Source: Oegoconia quadripuncta (Eukaryota > Arthropoda > Insecta > Lepidoptera > Autostichidae). From it: a stretch of 64,000 nucleotides of DNA. Shown in pieces: positions 54,078 through 64,000 of this stretch; position 1 is the first letter of the stretch; each line of letters starts with the position of its first letter. A model generated the notes under the pieces. The model had not been told where the DNA came from. It was given only the letters and a program-made list of their open reading frames with translations, and searched no databases. The stretch spans positions 17,915,771 through 17,979,770 of the forward strand of contig OX438743.1 of the NCBI GenBank assembly GCA_949316235.1, read 5' to 3'. The position numbers and the translations under genes were made by a program.

Positions 54078-54406
54078 CACCTCCGTGCCTCAATGTAAAG
54101 AACATAGAGTTTACGAATCGGAGGTCGTGGGTTCGATCCCCAGCGGGGTTACAGGTTTAGTACTCGGTTTGGTAGGTGGCAGGGCATTTTAAATGTCCGC
54201 CTGGCTAGCTACCACCATTTTATCTAAATCTGCCGCCAAACAACAATATTAAAAGCATTGTTGTGTTCCGATTGTCAGAGATAAGATAGCCAGTTCCCCC
54301 AATATTTGAGTTTTCGGGTCAGTACGCTTCCACCTTCGGCCTCATCTTCACTTAACATGAGGTGTGGTGTGATTGAGGTTGCTAACCCGTTGTGCATAAA
54401 AAAAAA
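54078..54406 (+). mobile_element. S3 SINE, full length
   Basis: Head 'cctccgtgcctcaatgtaaa', box B 'gtgggttcgatccccagcgg', full body and 'cccgttgtgcataaaaaaaa'. Confidence 0.88.
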
Positions 54407-54475
54407 CATCCGGATAAAGATTGGTCACACATACACACATAACACTGTCAAACACATAACATCATTCGTTTTACA
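54407..54475 (-). repeat. H repeat fragment
   Basis: 'catccggataaagattggtc', CA-rich tract, 'aacactgtcaaacacataac' is the complement of H. It starts immediately after the S3 A-tail. Confidence 0.5.
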
Positions 54476-54706
54476 AAACGGCAATGGATCAATGAAAACA
54501 ATTTATGGGTTCTTTCATGCCACGGGTCAGCGCTCGACCGTAATCACGTCTGATGTCAAAAGATTATGGAGATTTAAATAATTTTATGACTTCGGTAATT
54601 AGAAATGTAAAGTATTTCAATAAGTCCACAGATTGAACATACTTAAGTCCCCTTGAGGTGTTATTTGAATTGGTTTTTGTGAGATAAATTTTGCGGCTCG
54701 TAAGAA

Positions 54707-54806
54707 TGTTCATATAAATATTTATGTTTATCCGTTATCAAGTATTCATAGCATAAACTTTGCTTAGTTTGGGACTAGATGATTGGTGTAAATGCCCGAA
54801 ATAAAG
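54707..54806 (+). mobile_element. S1 SINE 3' fragment
   Basis: 'atataaatatttatgtttat', 'actttgcttagtttgggact' and 'agatgattggtgtaaatgcc' are the S1 3' part. A full S1 copy follows about 100 bp later in the same orientation. Confidence 0.75.
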
Positions 54807-54910
54807 AATGAAAGTTTGCGATATAAACCATACTATACAGAACCCTAAATTTGACATGCACTGGACCAGATTTTTATATATTTTTTTTTTAACCAGATTT
54901 TTTTTAATTT

Positions 54911-55157
54911 GACGACCGATTGGTGTAGTGGATAGTGACCCTGTCAGCGAAACCAACGGTTGCGGGTTCGAATACCGTGAGGGGTAAATGTTTGTATGAT
55001 GAATACGAACATTTATTCTCGAGTCATGGATGTTTATATAAATATTTATGTATGTTTATCCGTTATCTAGTGTCCATAGTACAAGCTTTGCTTAGTTTGG
55101 GACTAGATGATTGGTGTAAGTGTCTGAAATATTTATTTATTTATTATTATTTATTTA
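54911..55157 (+). mobile_element. S1 SINE, full length
   Basis: Head 'gaccgattggtgtagtggat' with box A intact, box B 'ttgcgggttcgaataccgtg', body to 'gattggtgtaagtgtctgaa' and a (ATTT) tail. Good reference copy. Confidence 0.88.
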
Positions 55158-55683
55158 TAATATCTCGTGCCTTTAGAGTTAGCCTCATGTTGCTTAATCA
55201 GGAAAACAGCTCTTTTAATGCCTCCTCTCTGCTCATTTAGTTATTCTAAGGCTATTTTATTTAAAGAAGTATCCAAATAGGCACTCAGAATTGAAAATGT
55301 TGCTGCTTAAAACTCTGACTTTTTGAATAAGCCGTCAAAGTTTCCTCAACTCTCGGAATTTGAAGAAATATGAAATAGTTTCTGGACTTAATTGACCCTT
55401 AAGCTGAAGACGAGTCCAAGTTATTTTGAGGTTAAACTCGAGCGAAGTTAGCTTTGATAGTTACTACGCATACTAGCAGAAAGTTTAAAGTAAAATTTAA
55501 ACTTGTTAATATTCAGATACTTTGGAATGTTCTGTGAATATTTTCATAGTTAGTGGAGAGTAGAGTTCAGGGCGTAAAAGAACAAAAATAAAATGTGTGT
55601 TCGTTAATTTTGGCATGTGAACAGAATGGGTAAGAGGAAAAAAATTTAAGGTGGTTGATAATGATCCGTATTACAATCCTGGT
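55158..55683. other. no recognised feature
   Basis: No gene or repeat recognised. Confidence 0.35.
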
Positions 55684-55735
55684 TGCATTAGAACTAGATG
55701 GCGCTGTGTGTATGTCCACGAATTAATTATTTATA
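55684..55735 (+). mobile_element. S2 SINE terminal fragment
   Basis: 'gaactagatggcgctgtgtg' then tatgtcc and an AT tail. Confidence 0.6.
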
Positions 55736-55878
55736 ACTGTTACAACTAGATGATTTTATAGTATCTAATTATTTTGACCTTGTATGCCTACAGGCGGAAC
55801 CCAGCGGTAATAATTTTAATGTAACATCCTTAATCCTGTGATTCACAATAAATGATATTGATTTATTGATTGATATTG

Positions 55879-56126
55879 ATATACACACACTGCCATCTAG
55901 TTCCACATTAAGCAACTACGAGCTTGTGTTGTGGATACCAGATGGTTGATATACTACATAAATACATTTTTTGTTGTTGTAAATAAATACTTATTATAAA
56001 CGAAAACACCCATAACTCGGGTATACATGTCCGTATTCATCATACAAACATATGCCCTTAGCTGGATTCGAACCCGCGACCTCTTGGTGTAGCGGTCAGT
56101 TTCTAACCACTACACCAAATAGGTCG
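55879..56126 (-). mobile_element. S2 SINE, full length
   Basis: 'atacacacactgccatctag', 'gataccagatggttgatata', 'gctggattcgaacccgcgac' and head complement 'ctaaccactacaccaaatag'. Confidence 0.85.
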
Positions 56127-56599
56127 ACACCAAATAATGTCTCATAATATTCTACTATTTATAAAACAAAATGATGATTATGAAATCACTCTATATAATT
56201 ATCAAAAAAGTGAATTAACCAACGCACACCACAGACAGTCTAAAAAACGCTTCGCAAATTGCTTCCCGGCAAGAAGATGTACTAATTCACTGCCTGCACA
56301 TTTTTCGCCTAATCGTCGTCAACGATTTAACTCGACAGCCGGACTGCTTGTGTTAATCGCGGATGTAATTTTAACTGGTGCAACTTGAACGTTGCAAGTA
56401 ATAACATTCCTCCGTAAAGTGTGGGAGTGGGGCCCTACTGCGGAATCAGGGGTATTTTTTCGATTAGTTTTCGTTGCTAGCTGATTAAGGGCTACACGAG
56501 TCTGCGCAATTTGAAGTTTTGTTTTCAATGGTTTGTGAAAAGTGATTTTTGAAATAAAGACATGTCGATTGATGTGTGTCAATAGATAGATGTATGTAT
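56127..56599. other. no recognised feature
   Basis: No gene or repeat recognised. Confidence 0.35.
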
Positions 56600-56690
56600 G
56601 TATATATATACATACATACATAATGTCACGCCTGTTTCCCGTTGGGGTAGGCAGAGACCACAGACTTCCACTTGCTGTAGAAGATATATG
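56600..56690 (-). mobile_element. LINE 3' end (SKWKSVVSAYPNGKQA)
   Basis: The minus strand ends 'SKWKSVVSAYPNGKQA' and a stop, followed by a TATGTATG tail. It is the 3' terminus of the LINE type whose upstream codons appear at 8582 and 33743. Confidence 0.65.
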
Positions 56691-56712
56691 GTTAATAATA
56701 ATGGTTATTAAT

Positions 56713-56990
56713 ACGACCTGTTGGTGTAGTGGTTAGAAACTCTGGTACCAAATGGTCGCGGGTTCGAAACCCGCTAGGGGCATTATGTTTATATGATGAA
56801 TACAGACATGTGTTCCCGAGTTATGGGTGTTTTTCATTTATACATTTTTCTTATTCATACAAAAAAAAATATTTGTGTAGTTTATCAACCATCTGGTATC
56901 CATGACACAAGCCTAGATGCTTACTGTGGACCTAGATGGCGCTGTGTGTTTGTGCAAAGACATTTATTTATTTATTATTTATATGGTGTA
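56713..56990 (+). mobile_element. S2 SINE, full length
   Basis: Head 'acgacctgttggtgtagtgg', box B 'gtcgcgggttcgaaacccgc', body to 'gacctagatggcgctgtgtg' and TTATTTA tail. The body subtype ('gtgttcccgag', 'gatgcttactgtggacctag') is the one found in the chimera at 43788. Confidence 0.88.
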
Positions 56991-57116
56991 CCTACCAGTG
57001 GCGTGCCTAGAGTTACAAAATAGGGCAAGCCCGACAATATTTTTGTGATTTTTATACAATCAATGAAATAAGATAGGTAACCAAGCACGACGTTTCAGTT
57101 TGATAAGTGAGAATGT

Positions 57117-57307
57117 TTAACTCTAAGATTTCCTATACCTACTGTTTAAATAGTTAATATTCCTAATCGAGTATTTAGTACGGAGGGAAGACCTGTATTC
57201 CTGCAGTGAGATGTTTACGGGCTGAGATGATGATAAGGTAGATGCCGCCACTGGTACCTACCTAGAGATTAGTTAAATAAGGTGTAGATATTAGTAAAGT
57301 CGTCGTG
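57117..57307 (+). repeat. composite repeat, non-S4 part (inverted copy)
   Basis: Complement of 50252-50440, including an old S4 fragment (57175-57234). Confidence 0.8.
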
Positions 57308-57616
57308 AGCGTCGGTGGCTCAGCGGTTAAGACGCGTTCCCCCAATTTGGGAGGTCCGGTTTCGATTGCCAGGCAGGCCATGTACCAATGAGTTTTTAAA
57401 TTTAATTACGTGCATTTATCCGACTGCTCCTAAATGGTGAAGGAAAATATCGTCGAAAAGAAACTTGCATGCCTGAGAAATAAAAATTCAAAGGCATGTG
57501 AAGTCCCCAACCCGCATTGGGCTAGCGTGGTGGACTACGGCCCATACTCCCTCATTAACGAGGGAAGGCCTATATCTCTGCAGTGGGAGGTTTACGGGCT
57601 GATGAAGATGATGATT
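57308..57616 (+). mobile_element. S4 SINE, full length
   Basis: Head 'gcgtcggtggctcagcggtt' (box A), box B-like 'ggtttcgattgcc', body and 3' end 'gtttacgggctgatgaagat'. Best plus-strand S4 copy. Confidence 0.85.
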
Positions 57617-57689
57617 AGTATAGTAAAAAGTTTTATAAATAAAATATATCTATATTTTTAGACCTAAGTTAGGTATTCTGATTATTAAC

Positions 57690-57830
57690 TCCCCAAGAAA
57701 AACGACGGGTGCAATGTGTTTGACGGTGTTGTATGTGTATGTGTGTGTGTGTGTGTGTGTTCAGTCTTTATCCCTACTAATCTCAGTAATGCGTGGTTCA
57801 ATTTAAATGCGATTTTTTTATATTAAATAC
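57690..57830 (+). repeat. H repeat with (GT)n
   Basis: 'aagaaaaacgacgggtgcaa', 'tgtttgacggtgttgtatgt', a GT run to 57762, then 'ctaatctcagtaatgcgtgg'. Confidence 0.55.
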
Positions 57831-58404
57831 AAAACTTTTAAATTTCGAAACAATTATAATTTTTTTAAGACGTCACTACATAGCCGCAAATTAGATTCTA
57901 CCGTCTCTGATTTTTATTACTTAATTATAGAAAATATCCCATATTTTTACACGACTTGTCGATTATAGTTTGTATGAAAACTGGTTACTATATGATTACC
58001 CTTAGGTCAGGTCAATTAAGTAGGTACTTCAATTTATTCCCGCAGTATCCTCGATGGTTACAAAAACCGCTATTAATAAAAAATATCAAAACATAACCTA
58101 TATGTTGTTAACGATTATTATTTCGTAGAATCAATGACATAATGAATTTAGAACACTTGAAATATTAACGAGTGGTATAAGAATAGTGACCCAGTTCATC
58201 GCCCTTCTCGGCATTCGCGGCAATATTTCCTCCATCAAAGAGCACATTAATGAAGAACCCGACATAGCCACCGCAACACTTTTATGAGTAGGTACGTAAG
58301 CATATTTTCTCTTTTAAATCATTTATGTAGGTACAGTCACCTACACATAATATTGTAGTCAACATTCCATTGTAACAGCCGGTGAAGTGCGTATCAGCAT
58401 ACAT
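57831..58404. other. no recognised feature
   Basis: AT-rich, no gene or repeat recognised. Confidence 0.35.
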
Positions 58405-58570
58405 TTTAAAACAAATACAAATACACTTTATTGTACAACAGAAAAGAAAATACAGTTTCAGAAAAGTGGTAAGAATAGAATGTACAATTTGGCGACCTTA
58501 TCACTAAAAGCGATCTCTTCCAGGCAACCTTTGTGTATACTGTATAAACAAATTCACTTTTGCAGCTAAT
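58405..58570 (-). mobile_element. LINE 3' end
   Basis: 'cactttattgtacaacagaa', 'cagtttcagaaaagtggtaa' and 'cactaaaagcgatctcttcc' form the conserved 3' region; inverted relative at 60355. Confidence 0.65.
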
Positions 58571-58659
58571 TAAATTAATAAGTTTCTATGCACATTTTAT
58601 AAACTCAACTACAAGTCATAAGTTAGTCGTCTAGTACGTTAGAGTCTACTTAGCTGTGA

Positions 58660-58770
58660 AAATTTTTCTTTTATACATATATTTCATTATATTGCCACAA
58701 CTGATTATGTCTGTGATTTTATGTTTTGTACAAATGTGACAATAAAGGATTTATTTATTTATATTTCATT
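58660..58770 (+). mobile_element. LINE 3' tail
   Basis: 'ttgtacaaatgtgacaataa' then 'aggatttatttatttatatt' is a LINE-type end with AT tail. It faces the opposite-strand LINE end at 58405. Confidence 0.4.
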
Positions 58771-59577
58771 AAACGCAAAAAGTAGTTTTTATTTAAGTAT
58801 TATATTTTTTTTTTTTTAATTTCTGGGTTTAACGAAATGTATTCAAGTAACACTATACATGGATTAAGGCTTGAAAATACTTGAATTTACACCCTGTATA
58901 TTCTGCAGCATACGCAGATATATGTGCTAGTTTTATTTTACTGAAATCATGAATTTTGAACGACTGTCAAAATGAAAATTCATTACTATTTACTAACTGT
59001 CCGATTTATTGGCCAATCGTTAAGGTAATATTGTATTATTAAGAAACATATATTATTGCTGCTTTCCGTCTCGAGTGCCTTATTATTGCAAGTGACTGTA
59101 CCAGGTCTTTGCGTGTGGTTAGATAATAGGGGTTAAAAGAGGTTAAATCAATGAAGTTTCATAGCGTTCAATATCGCAATACTGCACGTATGGAATAATA
59201 AAAATTGAATAAAACTGTCATGGATATGAAACTTAAGCTATTTTCAGTGTATTACTGAATTCAATAGTATGTATTTACATAATGTACCTACTTGTAATAA
59301 AATATTGGAACGGTTGCGTCTGTACTTTGAATTGCAAAATACAGCGACATTGCGACATATAAACTTTTGTACAAATAGAGGTATACCAGAATCTCATAGC
59401 ATAAAATATAAAAAACAAATAAAGAATTCCATATGATAATACCAAACTATCATCTGTCTTGTGAAAGTGCGAGTTGTGTCAAATCTCATCCTACGTGTTG
59501 TTTTCTTGAAAATACACAAATATTGCGTAGAAATGTTGAAAAAAACACAATTTAATTTCCTATTTTGCCATCAGATT
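58771..59577. other. no recognised feature
   Basis: An orphan M2-like end ('gaatttacaccctgtatat') is at about 58883. Otherwise unrecognised. Confidence 0.35.
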
Positions 59578-59884
59578 CTTTTTTTTATGCACAACGGGTT
59601 AGCACTAGTCCTCAATCACACCTGATGTTAAGTGAAGATGAGGCCGGAAACCCAAATATTTGAGGAACTGGCTATCTTATCTCTAACAACCGGAACACAA
59701 CAATGCCATTAACATTGCTGTTTGGCGGCAGATTTAGATAAGATGGTGGTAGCTAGCCAGGCGGACATTTAAAAGCCCTACCACCAACCAAACCGACTAC
59801 TAAACATGTACCCCGCTGGGGATCGAACCCGCGACCTCCGATTCGTAGACCCTATGTTGTTTACATTGAGCCACGGAGGCGGTT
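59578..59884 (-). mobile_element. S3 SINE, nearly full length
   Basis: T run, 'caacgggttagcactagtcc', body with a 25-30 bp deletion before 'ggaaacccaaatatttgagg', and intact head complement. Confidence 0.88.
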
Positions 59885-60010
59885 GAATTCTGGTACACTA
59901 TACCTATGTTTGGAATGTTTTTGCCGACAATCTCTTGTAAGCTAGGATCAACAGTGATACACGAAATATGTGGAACTAAAATATTATATACATATATATA
60001 TATATTTTAT

Positions 60011-60296
60011 ATAAGGTCTAACAAAATCAACCCGACAAACGTTGCAGAGCGTATGTATAGGATGTACCTATTACGAAAAAAATAAAACATTAAAGTTAAC
60101 AGATTTTATTCAAAAAAGAAAATTTAGAAATCTAAATTTTGTGAGTTGGACAACAATCGAAATGAAGTAAGTCTGTTAATGTGTATTTTCATTAAATTAC
60201 ATTTAATTTTCATACTCGGAAACAAAATTATTAAGGTTACTTTTTTTAATGAATATATTATTTTATTGTCGGGTTAATTTTGTTAGACCCTGTATA
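60011..60296. mobile_element. M6 TIR element
   Basis: Ends 'ggtctaacaaaatcaacccg' (60015) and 'cgggttaattttgttagacc' (to 60289) are inverted repeats over 24 bp with one mismatch. The right end continues 'ctgtata' as in mariner-type elements. Interior AT-rich, non-coding. Confidence 0.7.
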
Positions 60297-60354
60297 CTAA
60301 AACTTGTATACTATAAATAACCTGTATACTATAAATAAACTAAAATATAATTGG

Positions 60355-60462
60355 AATAGATTGCTTTTAGTGATAATGTCGCCAAATTGTAGGTACATTC
60401 TATTCTTACCACTTTTCTGGAACTGCATTTTGTTTTCTGTGGTGCAATAAAATGTATTTGTT
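60355..60462 (+). mobile_element. LINE 3' end
   Basis: 'gcttttagtgataatgtcgc', 'cattctattcttaccacttt' and 'gtgcaataaaatgtatt' are the sense copy of the tails at 29770 and 58405. Confidence 0.65.
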
Positions 60463-60900
60463 TTACATCTGAAACAAAAAATGTAACCTAAGTACCTAAA
60501 CGCTTCATAAACATATACATGTACCTCCGAGATAAATTCCCAATTGACGTTTTATTTACAGAGCCCCATTCTTCACGCTTATAAAAGTCAATAAATCTTT
60601 CAGTAGAACTTCGGTTCCCCCGAAATAACGTTATGGTTTCTTGGAGAAGCTCCCATTGCGCGGATTCCGACCGCAAGGCGGCGAGGGGCTCAGCTAATAT
60701 AAATTCCTTTATGTCCTGCTACCCTGGTACCGCGATATTAAAAATTCATGGAGAACGTTTTGTAATTGATCCAAGTTCCTCATTTTCCATTGAAAATGAT
60801 AGATAGCTTGGAACTTCACTATACCTAATGTCGTATGAATTAAATAACAGTACAAAACAAAACTAAAAATGAACTGTAACTTTAAGTAAGCTAATTATTA
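60463..60900. other. no recognised feature
   Basis: A 62-codon minus frame (60488-60676) shows no family signature. Confidence 0.35.
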
Positions 60901-61293
60901 TTAGGTCCTTACCTATGAAATTGGCGTTTTGTATGAAGAATTTCATTAAGACTGTTTTCTCCATACAAACATTTTTGTTTTTTTTTTGGGTACGGCCAAT
61001 CCAAATTTAACTAAACTTTGTGTTTATTATCGGATAACATTAAGTTAAGTATAGGCAGCGTTATTTTTAAAAGTAACCGCTTTTATAAAAGTTTCAGCGA
61101 ATCTAAGAAATGATTATGGGAAGCACATGAAAAGACCTCTGTTCAAATTTTTTTTATTATGTGATTTAGCCCAGAAATAATATTCCATTTTCCAAATAAA
61201 AAACAAATTTGGATATAGCTTTGAAAATCGCAATAATTGGTACATTATGATTAACGCAGAAAAAAAACTCCAATTTCATAGGTAAAGACCCAA
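60901..61293 (+). mobile_element. M3 MITE-like element, complete
   Basis: Left TIR 'ggtccttacctatgaaattg', right TIR 'caatttcataggtaaagacc'. Interior AT-rich and shared with 51165 (inverted) and 36055. Confidence 0.8.
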
Positions 61294-61767
61294 TATTATT
61301 GAAGGTCGTGCCGAATACCCTGTGTTTTGCGGCACAGAACAGAAACATTTTTTTTCCGGTGGTTGTCGGAAAAGTGTACTAATAAATAAATAAATAAAAT
61401 AAATAAATAAAACGTTTATTTTGAGTTTCTTTTACAGAGTTACATTATTTCACACACTTCTACCAAACTATAAATAGTTTATGGGCAGAAAATATACTCC
61501 CTTGATTTTAATATTCTTACAATGTAACTGTAACACATTATTTAAACTTTTGTGAATTTCACAGTATTACGAGTATGCATGGTAAATGGAACATAAACAT
61601 TATGTGCTTCGTTTCATATATATTTACAAGTATGATTTGTTCAACTTTTCTAATAGCAACTTTTTTATTTTAGTTTTAAATGATTTAATTTAATCGTATC
61701 TTACAGCACAAGCCATGTGATGGACAGAACTACGAGTATAATATACGATATACTACGAGTATAATGT
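61294..61767. other. mostly unassigned
   Basis: A TAAATAAA run at 61378-61412 followed by 'cgtttattttgagtttcttt' may be a minus-strand LINE tail. No gene recognised. Confidence 0.35.
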
Positions 61768-62008
61768 ACCGACCGATTGGTGTAGTGGATAGTGACCCTG
61801 TTCACGAAACCAACGGTTGCGGGTTCGAATCCCGCGACGGGTAAATGTGTGTATGATGAATATAAACATTTATTCCTGAGTCATGGATGTTTATATAAAT
61901 ATTTATGTATGTTTATCCGTCATCTAGTATCCATAGTACAAGCTTTGCTTAGTTTGGGACTAGATGATTGGTGTAAGTGTCCGAAATATAATATAAAAAA
62001 AAAAAATA
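61768..62008 (+). mobile_element. S1 SINE, full length
   Basis: Head 'taccgaccgattggtgtagt', box B 'ttgcgggttcgaatcccgcg', body to 'gattggtgtaagtgtccgaa' and an A-rich tail. One inversion of two bases in 'ctgttcacgaaacc' compared with the consensus. Confidence 0.88.
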
Positions 62009-63642
62009 TATATAATCTACGAGTAAATAAGTAATGCTTTGAGATCAACCAATTCACGTTTGGCTCGCGTGGTGGTGCTTAGTGTGTGGAGACTGTGGTA
62101 TAAGACTGTTGAAGAGTGTGTGTGTGTCACCGGACCTACTTGCCCATATCCATGAAAAGTCATTCTTCTAAATACTGATTTAATAGTGACTAACAAACAA
62201 ATTTCTACACCGCACCCTTTGATATACGACACGCATTCCAAAATCTCTGTAAATAATTACACTTCCCTTTGTAAAGTTAGCTAGATAAGACAGGTTTGTT
62301 TCGGAGGGTGAAACGATACGGGGCGTCTTAATCCTTGTCGAGGTTTAGTTGGAGGTTTTAGTGGCTTACTGGAACTTGTCAAGTTTTTGAAAAGGTATCT
62401 CTTTTTGTCAAGGAATTTGGTAGGTAATTACTGTAAAAGAAATTTCCACACTTATCTGACATTCGCAATTGGATTAGTATATATGTACATATGTCTGTAT
62501 GTACCCATGCAACATGTATCCAGTAGAAAAGTTTTCGTTCCGTCCTACTGCCAAGTTATTGACTTCAAAAGTCTTACAATACAAGGTAGAGGCACACGCA
62601 GTCACCAGGTTGGGGATATGATTTAATCAGATGACACATACGCCTTGCAGTCATGGAAATGCAGTTTTACAGTAGGTGTTTCATTAATTCTATTTCCCTA
62701 TTATGACAACCGAGCAATGCTTGCGTACAGTTGGTCATACCTACCTTTTAAATGCGAATAACGTAAAATGGCCGAGGGAGGTGATATATGTTAGATGTTA
62801 GTATTCCTTGACAAAATCCTGTAACAAAACCGATTATAGTCCATATTTTAATATGGCACATCCGTCATGTTTTTATCAGCTTGATAGGGTAAGCTGTACG
62901 CATTGTGTTCCGGTACGAAACTTCAAACTTCAAGCATTTATTTTAACGTAAGATAAATAATATAATTTGTTGAATGTCAATTTAAATGTACTGGTAATAA
63001 TAATAGGGTTTATTGCATTTATCTGTCAGTCGGTATGTCTAAGCTACTACTGCTTCGGAAAGGAAAATCGTTTGTGGTAAAAGCAGCGCATTAACAGTGA
63101 TTGTTATCCTTTTTTTGTATAAAAAGTATAAAACTAATAAAATTTTATAATTTTGGAGCAGGTCGAAGTACACCAAGCGTGTTTGTCATTCAGAAGTCAC
63201 AAATTTTATAATAACTTTTGTGTTTAATGTTGTTTTCACATGATCTTTAAATCTTTTCTGTGACCGTTGTGTATTTTGGCGTTACAGAAGTCTTGTATTA
63301 GCGGTACTGTGAATAATACCCAACTGCTTGGAGGGTTATGTTTTTCACGCGTATCTATAAATATACCTATGTGAGACTCTTTAACCCTCGTAGCACCCAA
63401 AAGGCTGAATGGATCGTGACAGTCCTGAAGTGTCATAGGATTAGTGACGTCATAAAAAAGTAAACCACAGCGAACGTAAAAGTTTGATATCATTGGAAAG
63501 AGTTCATCATGAGCATTCTGAAAATGTATATTACGAGCGAGTAAGCAGCAGACGGGTGGAGAGCATCTAAATCACATTGGCGTTTCCATCTTTTTAGTCG
63601 GCTGCAGGTTAAAAGCAATTACAATCTATGTACATTACATTT
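62009..63642. other. no recognised feature
   Basis: About 1.6 kb, the longest stretch here without an assignable element. Short frames (62017-62241, 62387-62626, 63236-63493) have no signature. Around 63330-63450 there are motifs faintly like the repeat at 15375. Confidence 0.35.
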
Positions 63643-63973
63643 AACCGCCTCCGTGGTTCAATGTAAACAACATTGGGTTTACGATTCGGAGGTCGCGGGT
63701 TCGATCCCAGCGGGGTACATGTTTAAGTACTCGGTTTGGTTTGTGGTAGGGTAATGTCGACCTGGCTAGCTATCACCATCTTATCTAAATCTGCCGCCAA
63801 ACAGCAATGTTAATAGCATTGTTGTGGTCCGGTTGTCATAGATAAGATAGACAGTCCCCCAAATGTCTGCCGTTCTGGGTTGCCGGGCCTGTGCGCTTCC
63901 AACTTCGACCTCATCTTCACTTAACATCAGGTGTGATTGAGGTCAAGTACCAGCCCGTTGTGCATAAAAAAAA
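63643..63973 (+). mobile_element. S3 SINE, full length
   Basis: Head 'cctccgtggttcaatgtaaa', box B 'cgcgggttcgatcccagcgg', complete body and 'cccgttgtgcataaaaaaaa' tail. Confidence 0.88.
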
Positions 63974-64000
63974 TGAATTAAAATTTTCAATGCTATAACA

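Noticed and set aside
56319..56621. 100-codon minus frame
   Set aside because: Begins in the ATGTATGT simple repeat of a LINE tail; no signature afterward.

Overview
The window looks like intergenic or intronic DNA of a moth or butterfly (Lepidoptera). The base composition is AT-rich. There is no long open reading frame with a host-gene signature, and no true tRNA or rRNA gene was found. Dispersed repeats of kinds I know from lepidopteran genomes fill much of it: tRNA-headed SINEs, 5'-truncated LINEs ending in AATAAA-like tails, and short inverted-repeat elements. The species cannot be named from this. Almost every longer open frame is a shadow, a satellite, or a decayed LINE C-terminus.

Family labels used below are mine. 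S1: SINE with a tRNA-like head (box A TGGTGTAGTGG, box B GGTTCGAATCC) and a tail ending in 'gattggtgtaagtgtccgaa'. S2: SINE with a related head and a tail ending 'agatggcgctgtgtgtatgt'. S3: about 330 bp SINE (box A-like TGGTTCAATGT, box B GGTTCGATCCC, A-rich tail after 'cccgttgtgcat'). S4: about 300 bp SINE (box A TGGCTCAGCGG, box B GGTTCGATTCC). G: about 230 bp repeat running from 'ctaactaatattataaatg' to 'ccgcgggcggaaagctag', possibly a Helitron-like non-autonomous element. H: GT-rich repeat containing 'gtgtttgacggtgttgt'. M1 to M6: short elements with terminal inverted repeats (TIRs). SINE strand is + when the tRNA-like head is on the left.

Layout. 0-7 kb: M1 copies, a fold-back element around a minisatellite, S1/S3/S4 pieces, a pentamer array. 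7-15.5 kb: decayed LINE coding pieces and a 990 bp TIR element built on degenerate tandem repeats. 15.5-21 kb: a cluster of TIR elements (M2, M4, M5), one interrupted by S3, then several LINE ends. 21-24 kb: two opposed G copies, an S4 and a 740 bp 7/8-bp satellite. 24-37 kb: S2/S3/S4/G copies with three clear nested insertions. 37-45 kb: the longest LINE frame (39.2-40.2 kb, minus strand), a perfect 41-bp inverted repeat with a GC-rich core, and an S1/S2 chimera. 45-64 kb: more SINEs, two M3 copies, an inverted pair of composite repeats (50 and 57 kb) and LINE tails.

No operon-like or pathway relation exists here. The sequence records retroposition: LINEs supply reverse transcriptase, SINEs presumably borrow it, and the nested copies give relative ages. 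S4 and one LINE inserted into older S3 copies, S3 inserted into M2, and a LINE into M1. Family assignments rest on recognition by eye; repeat-library searches were not possible.
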